Assembly: GCA_016806645.1 (NCBI GenBank)
Contig: JACSYO010000427.1
Coordinates: 2,192,001 to 2,256,000, forward strand
From: Ophiodon elongatus
Lineage: Eukaryota > Chordata > Actinopteri > Perciformes > Hexagrammidae
Direction of reading: 5' to 3'
Length of the DNA: 64,000 bases
The translations under genes were made by a program, and so were the position numbers. The notes under the pieces were generated by a model. The model had not been told where the DNA came from, made no database searches, and was given only the letters and a program-made list of their open reading frames with translations. Within the stretch, counting starts at the first letter, position 1, and each line of letters opens with the position of its first letter. This document shows positions 38,428-50,680 of the stretch, one piece after another.

Positions 38428-39796
38428 TTAAACACAGTTCTCCATAAACACGTACAAATCAGTTCCAACGGGTGCTCCAGCAAAACTCAGACGTGGACCC
38501 AGACCCACAGCATTCAAAAACAGGTTATTTTAGAAATGACATGATATGCCAAGTTGCACATCTGCAGTCAGATCCTGCCAAGCTGCCATGTGAAATACGA
38601 TCCAACCCTGGTCTGCCTGATTCCAATGAATGACATCCTTACGCCCCTATCTGTTGAATAATACATTTCCCTTAAGTCCTCATATAGGGGGGCTCTCTGG
38701 CTGGTTGGGGGGGGAAACAAATCTTGAAAGGATTATTGTATTTACTTTCTTTGGCGAGGTTCTGAATTGGTATGGGAGGCAGTTGTGGCTTTTGTGGTCA
38801 CGTGTTTATTGTTTATGCTTTGTATTTATCCTTAATTAATGCCGCGCTGATGAGTGCTGTCACAGACACCAGCGAACAACGGCCGGGTCTCACGCAATGT
38901 GCGGATGATTTCCTCCCCACATTCAAGGCCTTGGAGAGGAGCAAAACGCTTCCTCCGGCTTGTCTTTTTGAGCCGGAGCAGGAAGACAGATGCTCTAGAA
39001 AAACACGTACAAAACCAAAGACTGTCAATCTGTGTTGCCGCTATTCCTCAAGTGCATTTCTTTTTTGGAAACACGATTCTTGTTTTCAGCATGCGCCCTG
39101 GAAAGAAAATAAGTTCAAAGACGTGTTTTTCAGCATCACAATAGTTCCGCACGTTTTCCCCAGATAAAAAGGCTTGTGATCCAGATGCAGATCAGTCACA
39201 GGGGTCACTGCAAGGTCTCCCTGACCCTCCCTCCATGTGGCTACTTCATCCAACCAATCTCTGTCATAGGATTATTGTTTTCAAATGATCTGCTCACTGA
39301 CAAATGATGTGTGACCAATTATATAATAATGCAACTTGTCATCCCTGAGGAATGAATCCTGAAATCCTGATTTCATACAGTTGAAAGTTGAATGAACATG
39401 CTGTGTGGAATTAAGAGTGACTGACATTGATTTTGATTACTTTTCAGGTTCATACATAGATGCTTTCTGTTATCTCTTAAAGGCTAACTTTGAGGTGCAA
39501 TACAATACAATTATAATATCATTAAATATTACTAAACCTCTTCTTACAGCTGAGGTGAACTGCAACGAATCTCAAACTGATAGTTCTCTGTGGGCTTCAT
39601 CACCAGAAATGTTCCTTTTTCACATAACACGTAGTTATTTTATCTATTTTGAATATATAAATGTTGAATTTTGCAGCTTTTAAGACAAGAAAAGCAATAG
39701 GTGTCCATCCTACATAACTATAATATAATGCACCAGCTAACTAAATTTAATACACCCTTACAACAGATGCTAGCAACAGACTAAAACAGACTCACT

Positions 39797-40260
39797 CTTC
39801 GAATAACATTTGAGGGTTTATTGGCATAGAAAACAATATGTTGTACATCATACATAGGAAACACTCCATTTAAATGTCTACAGCTAGTTATCTCTATAAA
39901 GCCTCGTACTGTTTACTGTCCTGTGTAATGTACATTTGATTCCCGGTCTTTTGTTTCGTCTCGGCCTTTACGATAATAAGAGCTCTTCTATATAGTTTAC
40001 AATGCAGATGTTAAAGACCCGTGTGGCTTGCGAACTCAAGCGTTGAGGACTGTTTTCTGGAGATGTTGACTCACCCTAAATATACTCTCTATTTTGGTTG
40101 AAGCGCTTAACATGTCACGGCTGCTCTCCCCTATAGAGGAAAACACGGCTATGCTTCGTTTTTGCCTGGGGTCAGGATCTCCCCGAGGGAGAGAGCGGAC
40201 GGCTTTCTCAACCCTCCGTATCAGCACGGCCATCCCGACACGTATAATCTGTAATGCGCA
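39797..40260 (-). other. CpG-rich patch; possible minus-strand transcript end
   Basis: The part at 40020-40260 is unusually rich in CpG for this region. The minus strand is open for 65 codons from an ATG at 40233 to a stop at 40036, followed 214 bases on by AATAAA (TTTATT on + at 39817-39822). I do not recognise the peptide. The frame is closed by a stop a short way upstream of the ATG. The patch could equally be a conserved non-coding element or an old insertion. Confidence 0.2.
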
Positions 40261-41800
40261 GCTGCCTTTTACTACATACTACTGTTCTACCACTGAGGCC
40301 TGACCGTGCCAAGGCCTGTGGTGGCTTGGGCGGTGCAGGCCTCAGAAGTTTGTTTTTGTCTCGAAGGCTCCAAAATCATATCTCACCACCTGAGCGCCTG
40401 GCTCAGTCATTCACTGGTGTGCGGTGGGAGAGTTGAGGAAAGAGGGTGGTTCACTTCACTTTGGATTACATGGATGTTTCTCCATTTATTGTGTCACAGG
40501 ACGATATGACGAGTTTTGAGCACAATCTCAAAATCAACTCTGCTGTAATTTATTCTGATCCAATATGATCAAATGCACTTTTACAGTTTACTGTATAGTC
40601 AAAGCCAATACCAGGCGATCTTATACCTCAAACTGATTTTGAGAAAAACAGAGAAAGCACGCAGATGTTAAAGCCATAACATTCGTAAAATCATTTGAGA
40701 GAACACACATAAAGTAAAAACATCATTCAAACACAGTTAAGACTCAAAACTGGCAACAAAAGCACAATATCCAGACTCAGCAATATAATCTGTCATCTAT
40801 TTCCAATCTGTTGAGACATCGGAGCATCTAACAGTGTATATTTGTGGATTTATTTGCTCAATTGAAGTCGACTTGAAGGCGGGATTGGACCTTTGCAAGG
40901 CCATGTTGATAGACTGATCCTTTATTGACACGTAGTGAGAGATAGAGCTTGGAAACCAATCAAGTCTACTCAGACCAGGCCAGGGAAAACCGGGCCAAGG
41001 GTAGACCAGGCTGGATCCAATCTAAGATGAAAAAACAAACAAACAGTAGTGCAAATTGTTGGCCCAAAGGCTAAGCTTCAAAGACTGTATGGTAATTAAA
41101 AAAATACTTTCTGCCCTCTGCAAAAAAAAAAAAGCCCTGTTTCATCAACATGTGCATGCATTCTTTTAGAAACTATAATAATCATATTAAAAATGAAGCC
41201 ATATAGCGGCACTATGTTGACGAGACAATAAACCAGTTTTTATTTGCATGAGGAGGAAAGTGCCTCTTTCATCACTTCTTCCACAGTGCCCAAGGCTGCT
41301 TCCTTCTCCGTGGTGCGGCCAGTATACATCCAGCCACACAGGAAGCATCTTCCACTACACCCCCTCTCCCTCTTCTCCTCTCCTCCTCCTTTCCCTCCTT
41401 TCTCTCTCCAACTCCTCCTTACTCGCCCGTGGTGGAAACTATTAACAGGGCAGGGTTCCATGGAGCAGTGTGGCGAGGTTATCGTTCACACAGCTTTCCC
41501 TCTCCCTTTCCTTCTGTCTGTCTCTCTCTTTCTCTCAGAACAGCAATCCTCAACACAGAGCCCAATATAGCGGGGGAGACTCGCTGCCCACTGTTTTTAA
41601 ACCTCCACCGCCGCAGGGTAACGATTTTTCCTGATACGCGCGTGGTGAAAATGCGTAAGACTTGACCTTTTTTTCATGGGCTTCGGTGTGTCACAGGCAG
41701 GGGTGACATGGGAAGGAAAATGTGATGGCTGGCCGACTGCAAAACAGTTTGGTGAAGTGTCAACAGAAGAGTAATGTAAAGATGTGAACAGGCAGCTCAG

Positions 41801-41880
41801 TTTAAAGGAATAGTTCAACGTCTTGGGAAATAGGCTTGTTTCTTTTACTTGCTGAGAGTGAGTTAATGGGTACATTTCCA
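41801..41880 (+). mobile_element. Repeat family C fragment, end portion
   Basis: tttaaaggaatagttcaacg, then tcttgggaaataggcttgtt and acttgctgagagtgag. This resembles the start of the family at 31405 (ttgggaaaaactcctatttg, gagagttag) and the 'ggaatagttcaac' opening that I know from fish copies. Confidence 0.6.
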
Positions 41881-41902
41881 ACCATCAGTTTTCATGTGTA
41901 TG

Positions 41903-41924
41903 TTCTGGCATACATATGCCAGAA
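41903..41924. repeat. Perfect 10-2-10 inverted repeat
   Basis: ttctggcata / ca / tatgccagaa. Both arms match exactly. It lies just after the family C fragment and may belong to it. Confidence 0.9.
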
Positions 41925-42924
41925 AAAAAAAGATTTTCATGCTGGGGTGAAAATGACAAATCAAGTCATGGGCATGGTACCTGATTCTGCTTCAGGGCAA
42001 CAAGTCACACGTCATCTCCTCATCTACCACTATAGCAGTTGATAAAAACACCACAGGGCACACATGGATCAGTATATAGATTGAGTGTGCGCATTATGTT
42101 CATGCATACATGTGTGCATGAGGCTGTATTCATCCATGTATATTTCCATCCCTCACATACAATTCAGTCTCCCTGACTGTAATGTACCTGCTCACATACT
42201 GCGTATGTACTGTACAGCAATCTGTCCTCTCACTTCTAATCTCTCATCCAGCCTCATCATCCTCCTGTTTTCCTCCTCCTCTTCCTCCCAGGCTGCTGAA
42301 AAGCTGTCATTGATGAGAACACTGTGAGTGGGTGAGAGGTGCTCGGGCCCCATGGGCTCGTGTAGCAGCTCCACTGAAAGACTTCCATTTAAACACACAC
42401 ACCTGTTAACAAACAGCAACAATGGGCTGTATGGCTGCCAGCTCAGTGAGTTCCATACCCTGACCCCACTCCCACCCCTCGGCCCCCTGGCGGATATTAA
42501 AGAGCCTCTATTTACCCATACTGGCACACAGCTTGCAGGCCCCACAGAGGTTGGCCTGCCCGGGGTGTCCTCAATCCACCTTTGTCCGTGGATGGCGAAC
42601 TAGGCGGATGGATAGCAAGGAATGCTGAGGTAATATAGAGGGCTGGGTGTTTTGTTCTAGATCTGTCAGAAATGTTGCAGAAGGCGCAAAAAGAAACATC
42701 AGTAGAGCTGAGTGTTGCCCTGCTTGTCCCCAAAGAAAGTTGTTGTTGTACATGGATTGAATTTTGTGTTACTTTTACTGCTCTGGTGTGGATGGTGTCA
42801 AAACTGTGTCATATGTGTGACGTTTTGTTAGATATACTGGTGTTTTGTTCAAGGTGGGGTAGGAAATATACTTTTGGCATCATTGAGCAAAGATTCCGTA
42901 ATAACCTTTTTTGGGGGGGTGGGG

Positions 42925-43229
42925 GGAGTCTGTGGCTCAGTGATAGAGCAGGGTCGTCCTTCAATCAAAGGGTCGGTGGGTCGATCTCTGGCTCCGCTAG
43001 TCCATGTCGATGTGTCCTTGGGCAAGACACTTAACCCCAATTTGTGTGAATGAGTATGAATATTTAGTTAGTCCTGATGGGCAGGTGGCACCTTGCATGG
43101 TAGCCCCTACCATCAGTGTATGAATGGGTGTGAATGGGTGAATGTTGACAAGTAGTGTTAAAGCGCTTTGAGTGGTCGGAAGACTAGAAAAGCTCTTTAC
43201 AAGTACAGTCCATTTACCATTACCATTTT
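42925..43229 (+). mobile_element. tRNA-derived SINE
   Basis: The head is tRNA-like: tgtggctcagtgatagagca (A-box region, 42931-42950) and gggtcgatctctggctcc (B-box region, from about 42978). The body has the recurrent fish strings gtccttgggcaagacactta, gtgtgaatgggtgaatgt and aaagcgctttgagtggtcgg, then the tail tccatttaccattaccattt. I recognise this as an abundant teleost SINE. The copy seems nearly full length, with decayed promoter boxes. SINEs are copied by LINE machinery; no LINE is visible here. Confidence 0.85.
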
Positions 43230-43559
43230 AGCATATTGCAGGCCTAATTCAAGTGGGCTAAGAGAAAACTAGACTTCTGCCGCTCTCCTCTGTTTTCAGG
43301 TTTTATAAAATCTAGACTGTGATAGGGAACTTTGGCTGATCACAGGTCATATCAGAGAAAGGGGTTCCTATTGGCTGTTCTACAAATGCCGTGGCACATC
43401 CCTTCTTTGAAAGCCTGATTTAACAGTGGAATATCCTGCAGGAAAGGTTGTTATTCGAGCATTGGCAACAACTGCCTTCACTGCAAAGCAACCCAAAAAA
43501 GCAAGACAGACTTATCAAAAAGACAGTTTGACCATATCTGCACAGCGTATGAGATAGAG

Positions 43560-43770
43560 GGAGTTTCTCAATGTCAAGGAAGAATCCTTCAAACAGCTAA
43601 TTATGAAGGATGCAAGTCATCGAATCTCTCCGAAAGGTTGTTAATGTCAAGGATCCTTCGAATTCTACCGAGGTCTGAGTCCTAACTTCAAAGGATTTTG
43701 AAGGATGCATGTGTGTATTTTCTGCGATCCTAAAACACCCACAATCCTATGCGCAAGATGCATTTCTTGT
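43560..43770. mobile_element. Degenerate repeat rich in AAGGATCCTTC motifs
   Basis: Recurring caaggaagaatccttcaaa, tcaaggatccttcgaattct and aaaggattttgaaggatgca strings. I recognise it as a fish interspersed repeat, but there is no second copy in the window to compare with. Confidence 0.5.
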
Positions 43771-45654
43771 CCCCTGATTTGGAATCAGGGGAAATATAGC
43801 ACTGAGGCCAACAACAGCAGAGAGAGATAGTGGGGCAGACAAAGTACATTATTGTATCACTGAATTAAGTTAAGTATTTATACCAAACCAGAGTTGGTTT
43901 AATAGGTAGCCTTGTGCAATCTCCCTGCTGCGGCGCAGCTGTGGTGGCTACGGTTAGCAGAAGGCTATTAGCAACATTTTCTCTCCATCTCTAAAACACC
44001 CCTGCTTGTTTGGTGGGAGGGGCTTAGGACAGGTAGGGGAGACCTGTAGGATGAGGGTTATTTTTCAGAATTCTGCTGGTTTTATTTGCCTTTTTCAGAA
44101 AATGACCTATACCACTTGAATTACAATATGCTGAAAGGTCAGTATTGAACTTTTGCCCAATAAAGCCAAAAATAAATTGCCTCCCCCAGCCGTAAGTGTA
44201 CTTTGGATTTGAAATAAGGGGTGTCAGAAAAGAAACCAATTGCATAACTTGCTAGCGTATGCCAAGAGTTCTTCTGGGAACGTAATTTCTTTGACATCGG
44301 CTCTTTCTGTCATCGTTATGCTGAATTGTTTAGCCACTAATAAGGAACAGAAGCAAATAAATACTGTACACTACTGTGACAAGTAAAATGCTGGAAAGCC
44401 AGGCAAAACACACCACACGATATAGCAGAGGAACAATGGATCTGGGCCAAAATATAGTGCATGATGAGGTGCAGGTGGGGTGATGGGCAGGAAATCTCTG
44501 GTGAGGGGAGTGAGGTGATCGCAGGAGTTTCTGGATCTGAAATGTCATGAGAGTTAGTGATGGCGGGTAAACACACAGAAAAAAACATGAAAAATGGTCC
44601 ATATCAGGCTGAAGTGTGAGTGTGTTTTGTTGTATTATTTTTATGCTCCAAGTCCTCCAAAATTGTTTTTCATTCCAAAATTTGCATTCCAAAACAACAG
44701 ATTTCAGTACCTCTATTCTCAGGATGACGGCTTCAAATCTTCTGCTCTGCCACCTCTAAAACCTTTCTTTTAAAATAACCCAGGAACAGGAAGCAAAACA
44801 ACAGTCTACCCTGTCTAAGTCATAGGCTCACTATTTTAATCACAACTTGCTGAAGTTCATTCATAATTCTTCGAGGGCTGCAAGAAATTATTTCATTAAT
44901 TTCATTATCGAGTATTATCCCACTACTATAATTGGAGAGCGGTTTGTGTTCGTATGCCTGTTGTGTTTTACCCACTACTTCTGCACACCTATTCCTCCAG
45001 CCCCCTCAAAACTTGCCCCAAATAAAGGTTCAGGAGGGCGTTCTTTGCATAGTTTATTATCTGGGTTTTCATCATTTAATTTAATTTAATTTAATACTTT
45101 TTAAACTCAAAAGGGAACTCCTGTCACTCGAAACTAGGCTTTCCACCACACCAAGTAAAAGCAGCTACTCTACAGGTATCTAAGGAAATAGAGATAGAAA
45201 TAGAGTAGAAATATAACAAAATCTCCACACTCAAGGACTTTGAGGCTCGTTCCCGCAAAGTCTGTGACGCCTTAATGCTGTCCCAGCGTCAAAACGTCAC
45301 ATGCTTGAGGTCACTCTCGCAGACATTTTGAGCCCTTCATGCACACTTTCCGTAAGTCTGCATTTCTACCACACCTACCCACAATTCATAGCTTTGTGAA
45401 GTTAAACACAGGGTTGTTCCCCCTTAGGCAAACACTGTTAGTTCTGTCAGCGCTGTTGCCATTCTTTGCGCTGTTAGTGCTGTTGGGACTATTAGTTGAC
45501 TATTAGTTATTGCTGTAATTTGTGAGCATGAAAGTGAGTTATTCCTCTTTATATAGTCTTTTGAAGGATTATTTTTCTTTGCGTGAACAGGTCTCTTATT
45601 TCATGCTTAAAAAACAAAAAACAAAATCTTCCCTTTTCTATACCTTTCATACAT

Positions 45655-45740
45655 GTTTTGGCTCCTTAGATTGGGACCCACTGGGAGGGGGGGGAGGGGG
45701 GGGTCTCGACCCTCAGGTTGAGAACCACTGGTTTAGTCTG
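45655..45740 (+). mobile_element. Repeat family E fragment
   Basis: ttgggacccactgggagggg, then a G-run and ctcaggttgagaaccactgg. The ending matches 51277-51305 (cccaggttgtgaaccactga). It is the 3' end of a common vertebrate/fish interspersed repeat. Confidence 0.65.
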
Positions 45741-45939
45741 TTACAATCAACAATATGCCTGTTTTGTCCCATTTTACGAAGATCTGAAACAGATAAAAGA
45801 TTGATAATTGAATTGAACGATTTACTGATTATCTAAATTTGCCAATTATTCCACAATAGTGATAATCAAATCAGTTCATCCCATCCATAAAAACTCAACT
45901 GACCTTTCTAATACGTCTTTTAATATCTATTTGAGGATA

Positions 45940-46680
45940 AAGAAATATGTCACTATTGAGACCATAAGGGTTTGCGGTGTGAACATCCTTAGACGTAAAG
46001 CCAGCGGGGACCAGCCACCATTCTTCAGATGGGGCCGCTCTCCAGTTCGGCTGTGACCACTCCTTTTGTGTTCGCTGAGGGGGGCCAGCCATTCAACCCT
46101 ACGGGACGGATAATAGCCTCGCTGGCCTGCTGCCCCTCCACTCCCCACCGCTGCTCCATCGTCCCATAAAGTTCCCCAATTTAATTGCGTTCCCTGGAAG
46201 CCAGTGGTAGAAGAGGAGGAAGAACTTAGAGGGAGGGGGGAAAAGAAAGAACTCTATAGTGGGGAACCTGTATTCATCCCTGGCCTATGCATTGCAAACA
46301 ACAAACTGCGAACCACAGTCTCGGAAGAAAGAGGCACAACGGTCAAAAGCAGTGGAGGACTGGCCCACCAGTCTCCAATTGAGCGGGCCCTGGCTTCTTT
46401 AATAACTGATCGAGTTCACAATTAAACCCTGCTCGCTGGTAATACAAGTCTCCTTAGAGGCTCAATTGCCATTGGTGGGAGACAGGGCCACTGTTGTGTC
46501 CCGGGGATTAAAGCAGGCAGGGGGAATCAAAAGCCATTTTACAATACAGTAATCAGCATGTTTTCCCTCTGAAAGGGCCTCTGCTCCCCCATTTAGAAAA
46601 CACAGAGCATTACCTCCTTTCTGCTCACTACAAAACCCATTCAGCCACCCGCTTTATTACATGGATTAATCCTATGTGTT
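45940..46680. promoter_or_regulatory. Candidate regulatory block with a palindromic K50 homeodomain site
   Basis: A non-repetitive, relatively GC-rich block with retained CpGs and no coding resemblance. It contains the perfect palindrome ggattaatcc at 46663-46672, two overlapping head-to-head GGATTA half-sites of the OTX/PITX/GSC type. Other homeodomain-like sites are tttaattgcg (about 46179) and acaattaaac (about 46417). Enhancer function is inference; conservation was not tested. Confidence 0.3.
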
Positions 46681-48994
46681 GTTGGGGAGCCCTAGGGCTC
46701 CGTGAAGCAGGGGGGTGGAGGTGAAGAAGTGTCCACTCCAGGCAGGTTGGTGAGGAAACCCATGACCTGGCCAAGGACACATTTCCCAGCTTTCCCCGTT
46801 TTATCCCACCTGCAGTTTTCCTCCTGAGTGCAGATGAACCATGGGAAGTTGTAGATGGGATAAAGTAAAACATTTTACAGAAGGCCACTGTGATGTATGA
46901 CACAGTAGAAGGTATTTTGATTTGTTGTTGGATTCCTTGACATTGACTAATCTAGGAATTCAGAACCCCCATTCACAGAAAAATTTAACTATAATATACA
47001 GTTTTTAAAGCCCACGAACAAAAATAAACAACATCGATTGAATTACAACATTTTCCATAAAATATATTTTTAAATGTTCCCAATAATTCACATGCAGAAG
47101 GAAAATGGCCATACAAGGAGATGCCATAGACTTGCATTGTGCCCAACAAATACTTTAGAAGGAGACATTTGTGATATTGGTTTGCTGGTGATAACTACCA
47201 CTTTGTTAATATGCTTATAGGCAGAACACCAGTTTTGTGTGATAATTAAGCTACTAATTAAATGCTGTAGGTCACAGGTGATTTACATGTACATGTTAAG
47301 TACTAACTTATCTGATGAGAAATGGGCATTTAAAAAATCAACGGTTTTCCACATTATCATCAATTGTATTAACTGTGAAATTCTATAAAACTTTCTCAAT
47401 TGTGCAAAAAGGTTTTAACGCTTGCTTGAGGCGTTTTTTGCCTTTGTCAAAAAATAGTTGATGAGTTCAGTTGGATATGGAAACACCGTTGCCCAATAAA
47501 TTCTTACATACCAAACATTTAACTCTGCTGTCGCCAGCTTTCCGGATATTGCATTATTGTGCGAATGCTTGTCTCCGTCTCCGGACAGCATGAAGCAAGG
47601 CCAATAGCTGACATAAAGAAACAACTAAAACTCTCCAGATCAAAAAACAAATTCTTGGTACTTACTATTTCTGGCAGATTGATTTAGATGGCTATGGCAA
47701 CTTGTTTTGTTTCTGGATATGCAGCAGATGACAGCCAAGTGTAGCCTATAGTGACAACTTCTGATGAAACTGCACTGTGGCAGACTTTATCGGCTCCAAA
47801 CCAGTTGATGGAAACACACCTATTTTTTTAACTATTTTTTTTTTGCAAAATTCCAAGAGTTTGCTTAAAAATGTTCTTGACAATTGAATAGATCAAAGCT
47901 ACTGTAGCAAAGAAATGCTGTAACTCTAGACAAAATTATAATATGGGCGTCAAAATTACCACTGCAGCTGAATGACAAGTAATGATAGTTATTCAAGGGA
48001 CATGTATTTACGAGCCTCGGTCAGGACAATTGGTTTGGTGGAGTATGATATTCATTATCATTGCATGATGTGAGAACAAAGTCTCAACATCAAAAAATTA
48101 TTTTTATGCTAAAAAATATTGACTTATGTATAAACTCCATGCAGTCTCAAACAAGAAACATCTGGGGGAGAAGGGAAGTAGACAGATGTGTTGCAGCAGT
48201 GAAACAACAATGCCATTTTTTCTTGATAATGATATTAAAGGACGTATTATATAACCTGATTCCATTGTGTCTGGACGTTATGTATTGTGAAAGGTGAGAT
48301 CCATGCATTACAATGAGGAGAGGAAGTATTGAATGTCGCTCTAGTTCAGCTTCCACATCAAAACCACATACATCTGATTCAGTTTATCCTGCGTCATCCA
48401 CAACCATTCACTTCATTGATCCTGCTGCATGTCAAGGACTTCATATCCTTGACTGAAATGCAAATCAAGAAACACAAGCACTGACTGTTAGAGATGGGGT
48501 GTTTGCAAGTGCACATGGAAAAATCTCTAAGTGACAAACAAGCTAACATCTGTCAGCTGAAACACTGCTCTTCTCAGTTACTAATGTAATGTTACAGCAC
48601 TGAACTTTTGTTAGCATAATGGTCCTTAACTTAATAGTCCACATCTGCAAAGTACTGGACAGCTTCCATGTACAGTATGAGTGTAGAGCAGGGGATGTGC
48701 AAACATTTTTAAGAGTTTTATGTAACTTCACCGAACTCAGTCTCCAACAATACATGCACAACAAGTATGTTGCTTTGCCATGATCTGATTGGTAATTAAA
48801 TATTTTAAGTTTTTTATTGGTTTAGTGGCTCCGAACACTCCACAACAAATAAAAAAAGAAGACGCAAAACTGGATACTGCCATCATTTCAACCGCTTTTC
48901 CACACAATAAAGTCGATGTTAGACGATTCAGACATTTCAATTCTTATGTTCAATAACAATGTTTTTTTTTCTCTCTTTCTACAATATCTGCTTG

Positions 48995-49440
48995 CGGCAA
49001 CTACAACATGGTTAAGGTTAGAGAAGAAAATCTTAGTTATGGCAAGTAACTTATGGTTAAGTTTAGTTCACTTTAACACTCAAAGGGAAGGATTTTGGTT
49101 GTGGTTAGTAAAAAGGTCAACATTATTTGAAGGATACAAACTTCAAGTTGGATGTGCAAATATTGACTCTTGGTCAGTGGCCCTATGCTTCTAACTATAA
49201 CACTCTGGGTAGCCCTCTAATGTCATTTCTTTGGACTTGTCAGGGATGGCATGTGAGTTTCTGCTCATTAAAAGAAACTGCAAGATAAGTATGCTCGTTA
49301 CAAAACTGGTATTAGTTAAGTACATCAGTTATGTAACAAAAGTAAGAAAAAATAAGTCAACGTTGTCTTGGTTTCACACAGGCCATGAACATAAATCTCC
49401 TAGGTGAATGTCCTTTGTGTGTTTGACCCTTTTATCTTTA
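48995..49440 (+). mobile_element. Repeat family D, copy 2 (diverged)
   Basis: agttatgtaacaaaagtaag, ggtttcacacaggccatgaa, tctcctaggtgaatgtcctt and gtgtgtttgacccttt parallel the copy at 34325-34575. The upstream part (aacatggttaaggttagaga) is more diverged. Confidence 0.65.
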
Positions 49441-50600
49441 CAGATTACTCTAAGAGTCAAATGATGACGCAGATGGGTTTGCTTTGGAGTTTTCTGAAAG
49501 CCCGGTGCGTCTCATACAGACGGCAAAGGGCACTACAAATCCTCTGTATTTGACGAGTTTGGAATGAGAACAGATTGACCCCTATGACTTTTAGCGAAAG
49601 GCAGATGTTCTCTTGACACAACTATTGTGCTGATAATATTACATCTGACTAGCTTTGTTGCATAAAGGTTCAATCTTGTGCAATTGCTTCTGGTCGGCAT
49701 CTATTTTGTCATATTGTGTTAAAGCACTGACCAAGGACACTGATGGAGTAGAGCTATAGGCACTGATATTAATTATCATACATAAACTAATGCTTTACAC
49801 ACTAATCTGCACCATTGGAGGCCATTAACAGTGTGTTGAAACATTCCATTAAAGGCATTGCGATGACATCAGTCTCACCCACCCACCCACCCACATCTCT
49901 GTGTGCTATCTGCATCTTAAAACATCACTTTGCAGAAAATAGAATGTAGCACAGTAAAGTACAAATCCATCTGACACGTAAGCAGACAAACTTTTATCAA
50001 TTTGAAGACTCTCCCCCACATTCCTGACCAGCCCCCCCCCCCCATCTTCGGTGCTCCACTGCTCTCTGTGCAAGCCTGTTGCAAGAACCTTAGTCATGAC
50101 ATTTGTGTTTAAATCAGAAATGAAAAATTCCAAGGATTAAAATGGAGGTGCTTTTAGGCAATGGGGAAGATGACATAAGATGCTACTGTGTCTCCAGGCC
50201 TGTTCTGCGTTGGCACACTGTGAATCATGAGAGATTGTTCTCATATTTTCTCTTTTCTCTATGTTTCGGTTGTTTCTTTCATAAGGAAGGTAGTGGTAAA
50301 CAATTGGGGACGGGAGTTTTCAGAGAATGAGGGATGGAGAGAGAGGATCAGGGGAGAGAGTGAAGCAGTTGAGAAAATTGAAGGGATCTCCAGTGAGTTT
50401 GGCAGCTTTCCACAGAAACCATTAAACACGACGTGCATGGTCATATTTGTATATGTGTGTGTGTGTGTGTGCTTGCGCGCATCTGCAGGTGTATTTGTAT
50501 ATGTTTGTGTGCTCTGCTCTTCTCTCTCCCAGGTAACCACTCAGTCCGTCTGGCTGGAGGTACAACGTACTAGAAAGTGGAGTCTCGTAAGTCTTTATTG

Positions 50601-50680
50601 CTCGGGGCGATTTTGCATACCCGAAGACGTCAGCACTGACGTCCATAACGGTGATACAACAGAGTTGTATCACCGTTATA
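50601..50680. other. Cluster of consecutive perfect hairpins
   Basis: Three inverted repeats sit side by side. The first is tcggg (50602-50606) with cccga (50620-50624). The second is gacgtcag / ca / ctgacgtc (50626-50643). The third is ataacggtgatacaac / aga / gttgtatcaccgttat (50645-50679), with 16-bp perfect arms. Together they form a strongly self-complementary block of about 80 bp. It could be a transposon end, a structured RNA or a protein-binding array. Confidence 0.85.

Larger units (their letters stand above)
31561..42924. other. Intergenic sequence, middle part
   Basis: No coding exon was recognised. It includes a family D repeat (34325), a long CA array (38353), a CpG-rich patch with a possible minus-strand transcript end (39797-40260), a family C fragment (41801), a perfect palindrome (41903) and a short A-run at about 41122. 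Non-repetitive stretches such as 32040-32700, 35400-35760 and 37560-37800 could hold regulatory elements. The 12-bp palindrome ggtgatatcacc lies at 33956-33967. Confidence 0.65.
43771..48994. other. Intergenic sequence 43.8-49.0 kb
   Basis: No coding exon was seen. It holds a family E fragment (45655), (TTTAA)4 at about 45075-45094 and a GC-richer non-repetitive block at 45940-46680, listed separately. The rest, including 46900-48990, is AT-rich with no recognised feature. Confidence 0.65.

Noticed and set aside
38772..39167. A 131-codon open frame in intergenic sequence
   Set aside because: No recognisable domain, poor codon texture and no splice context. It is within the length expected by chance in 64 kb.
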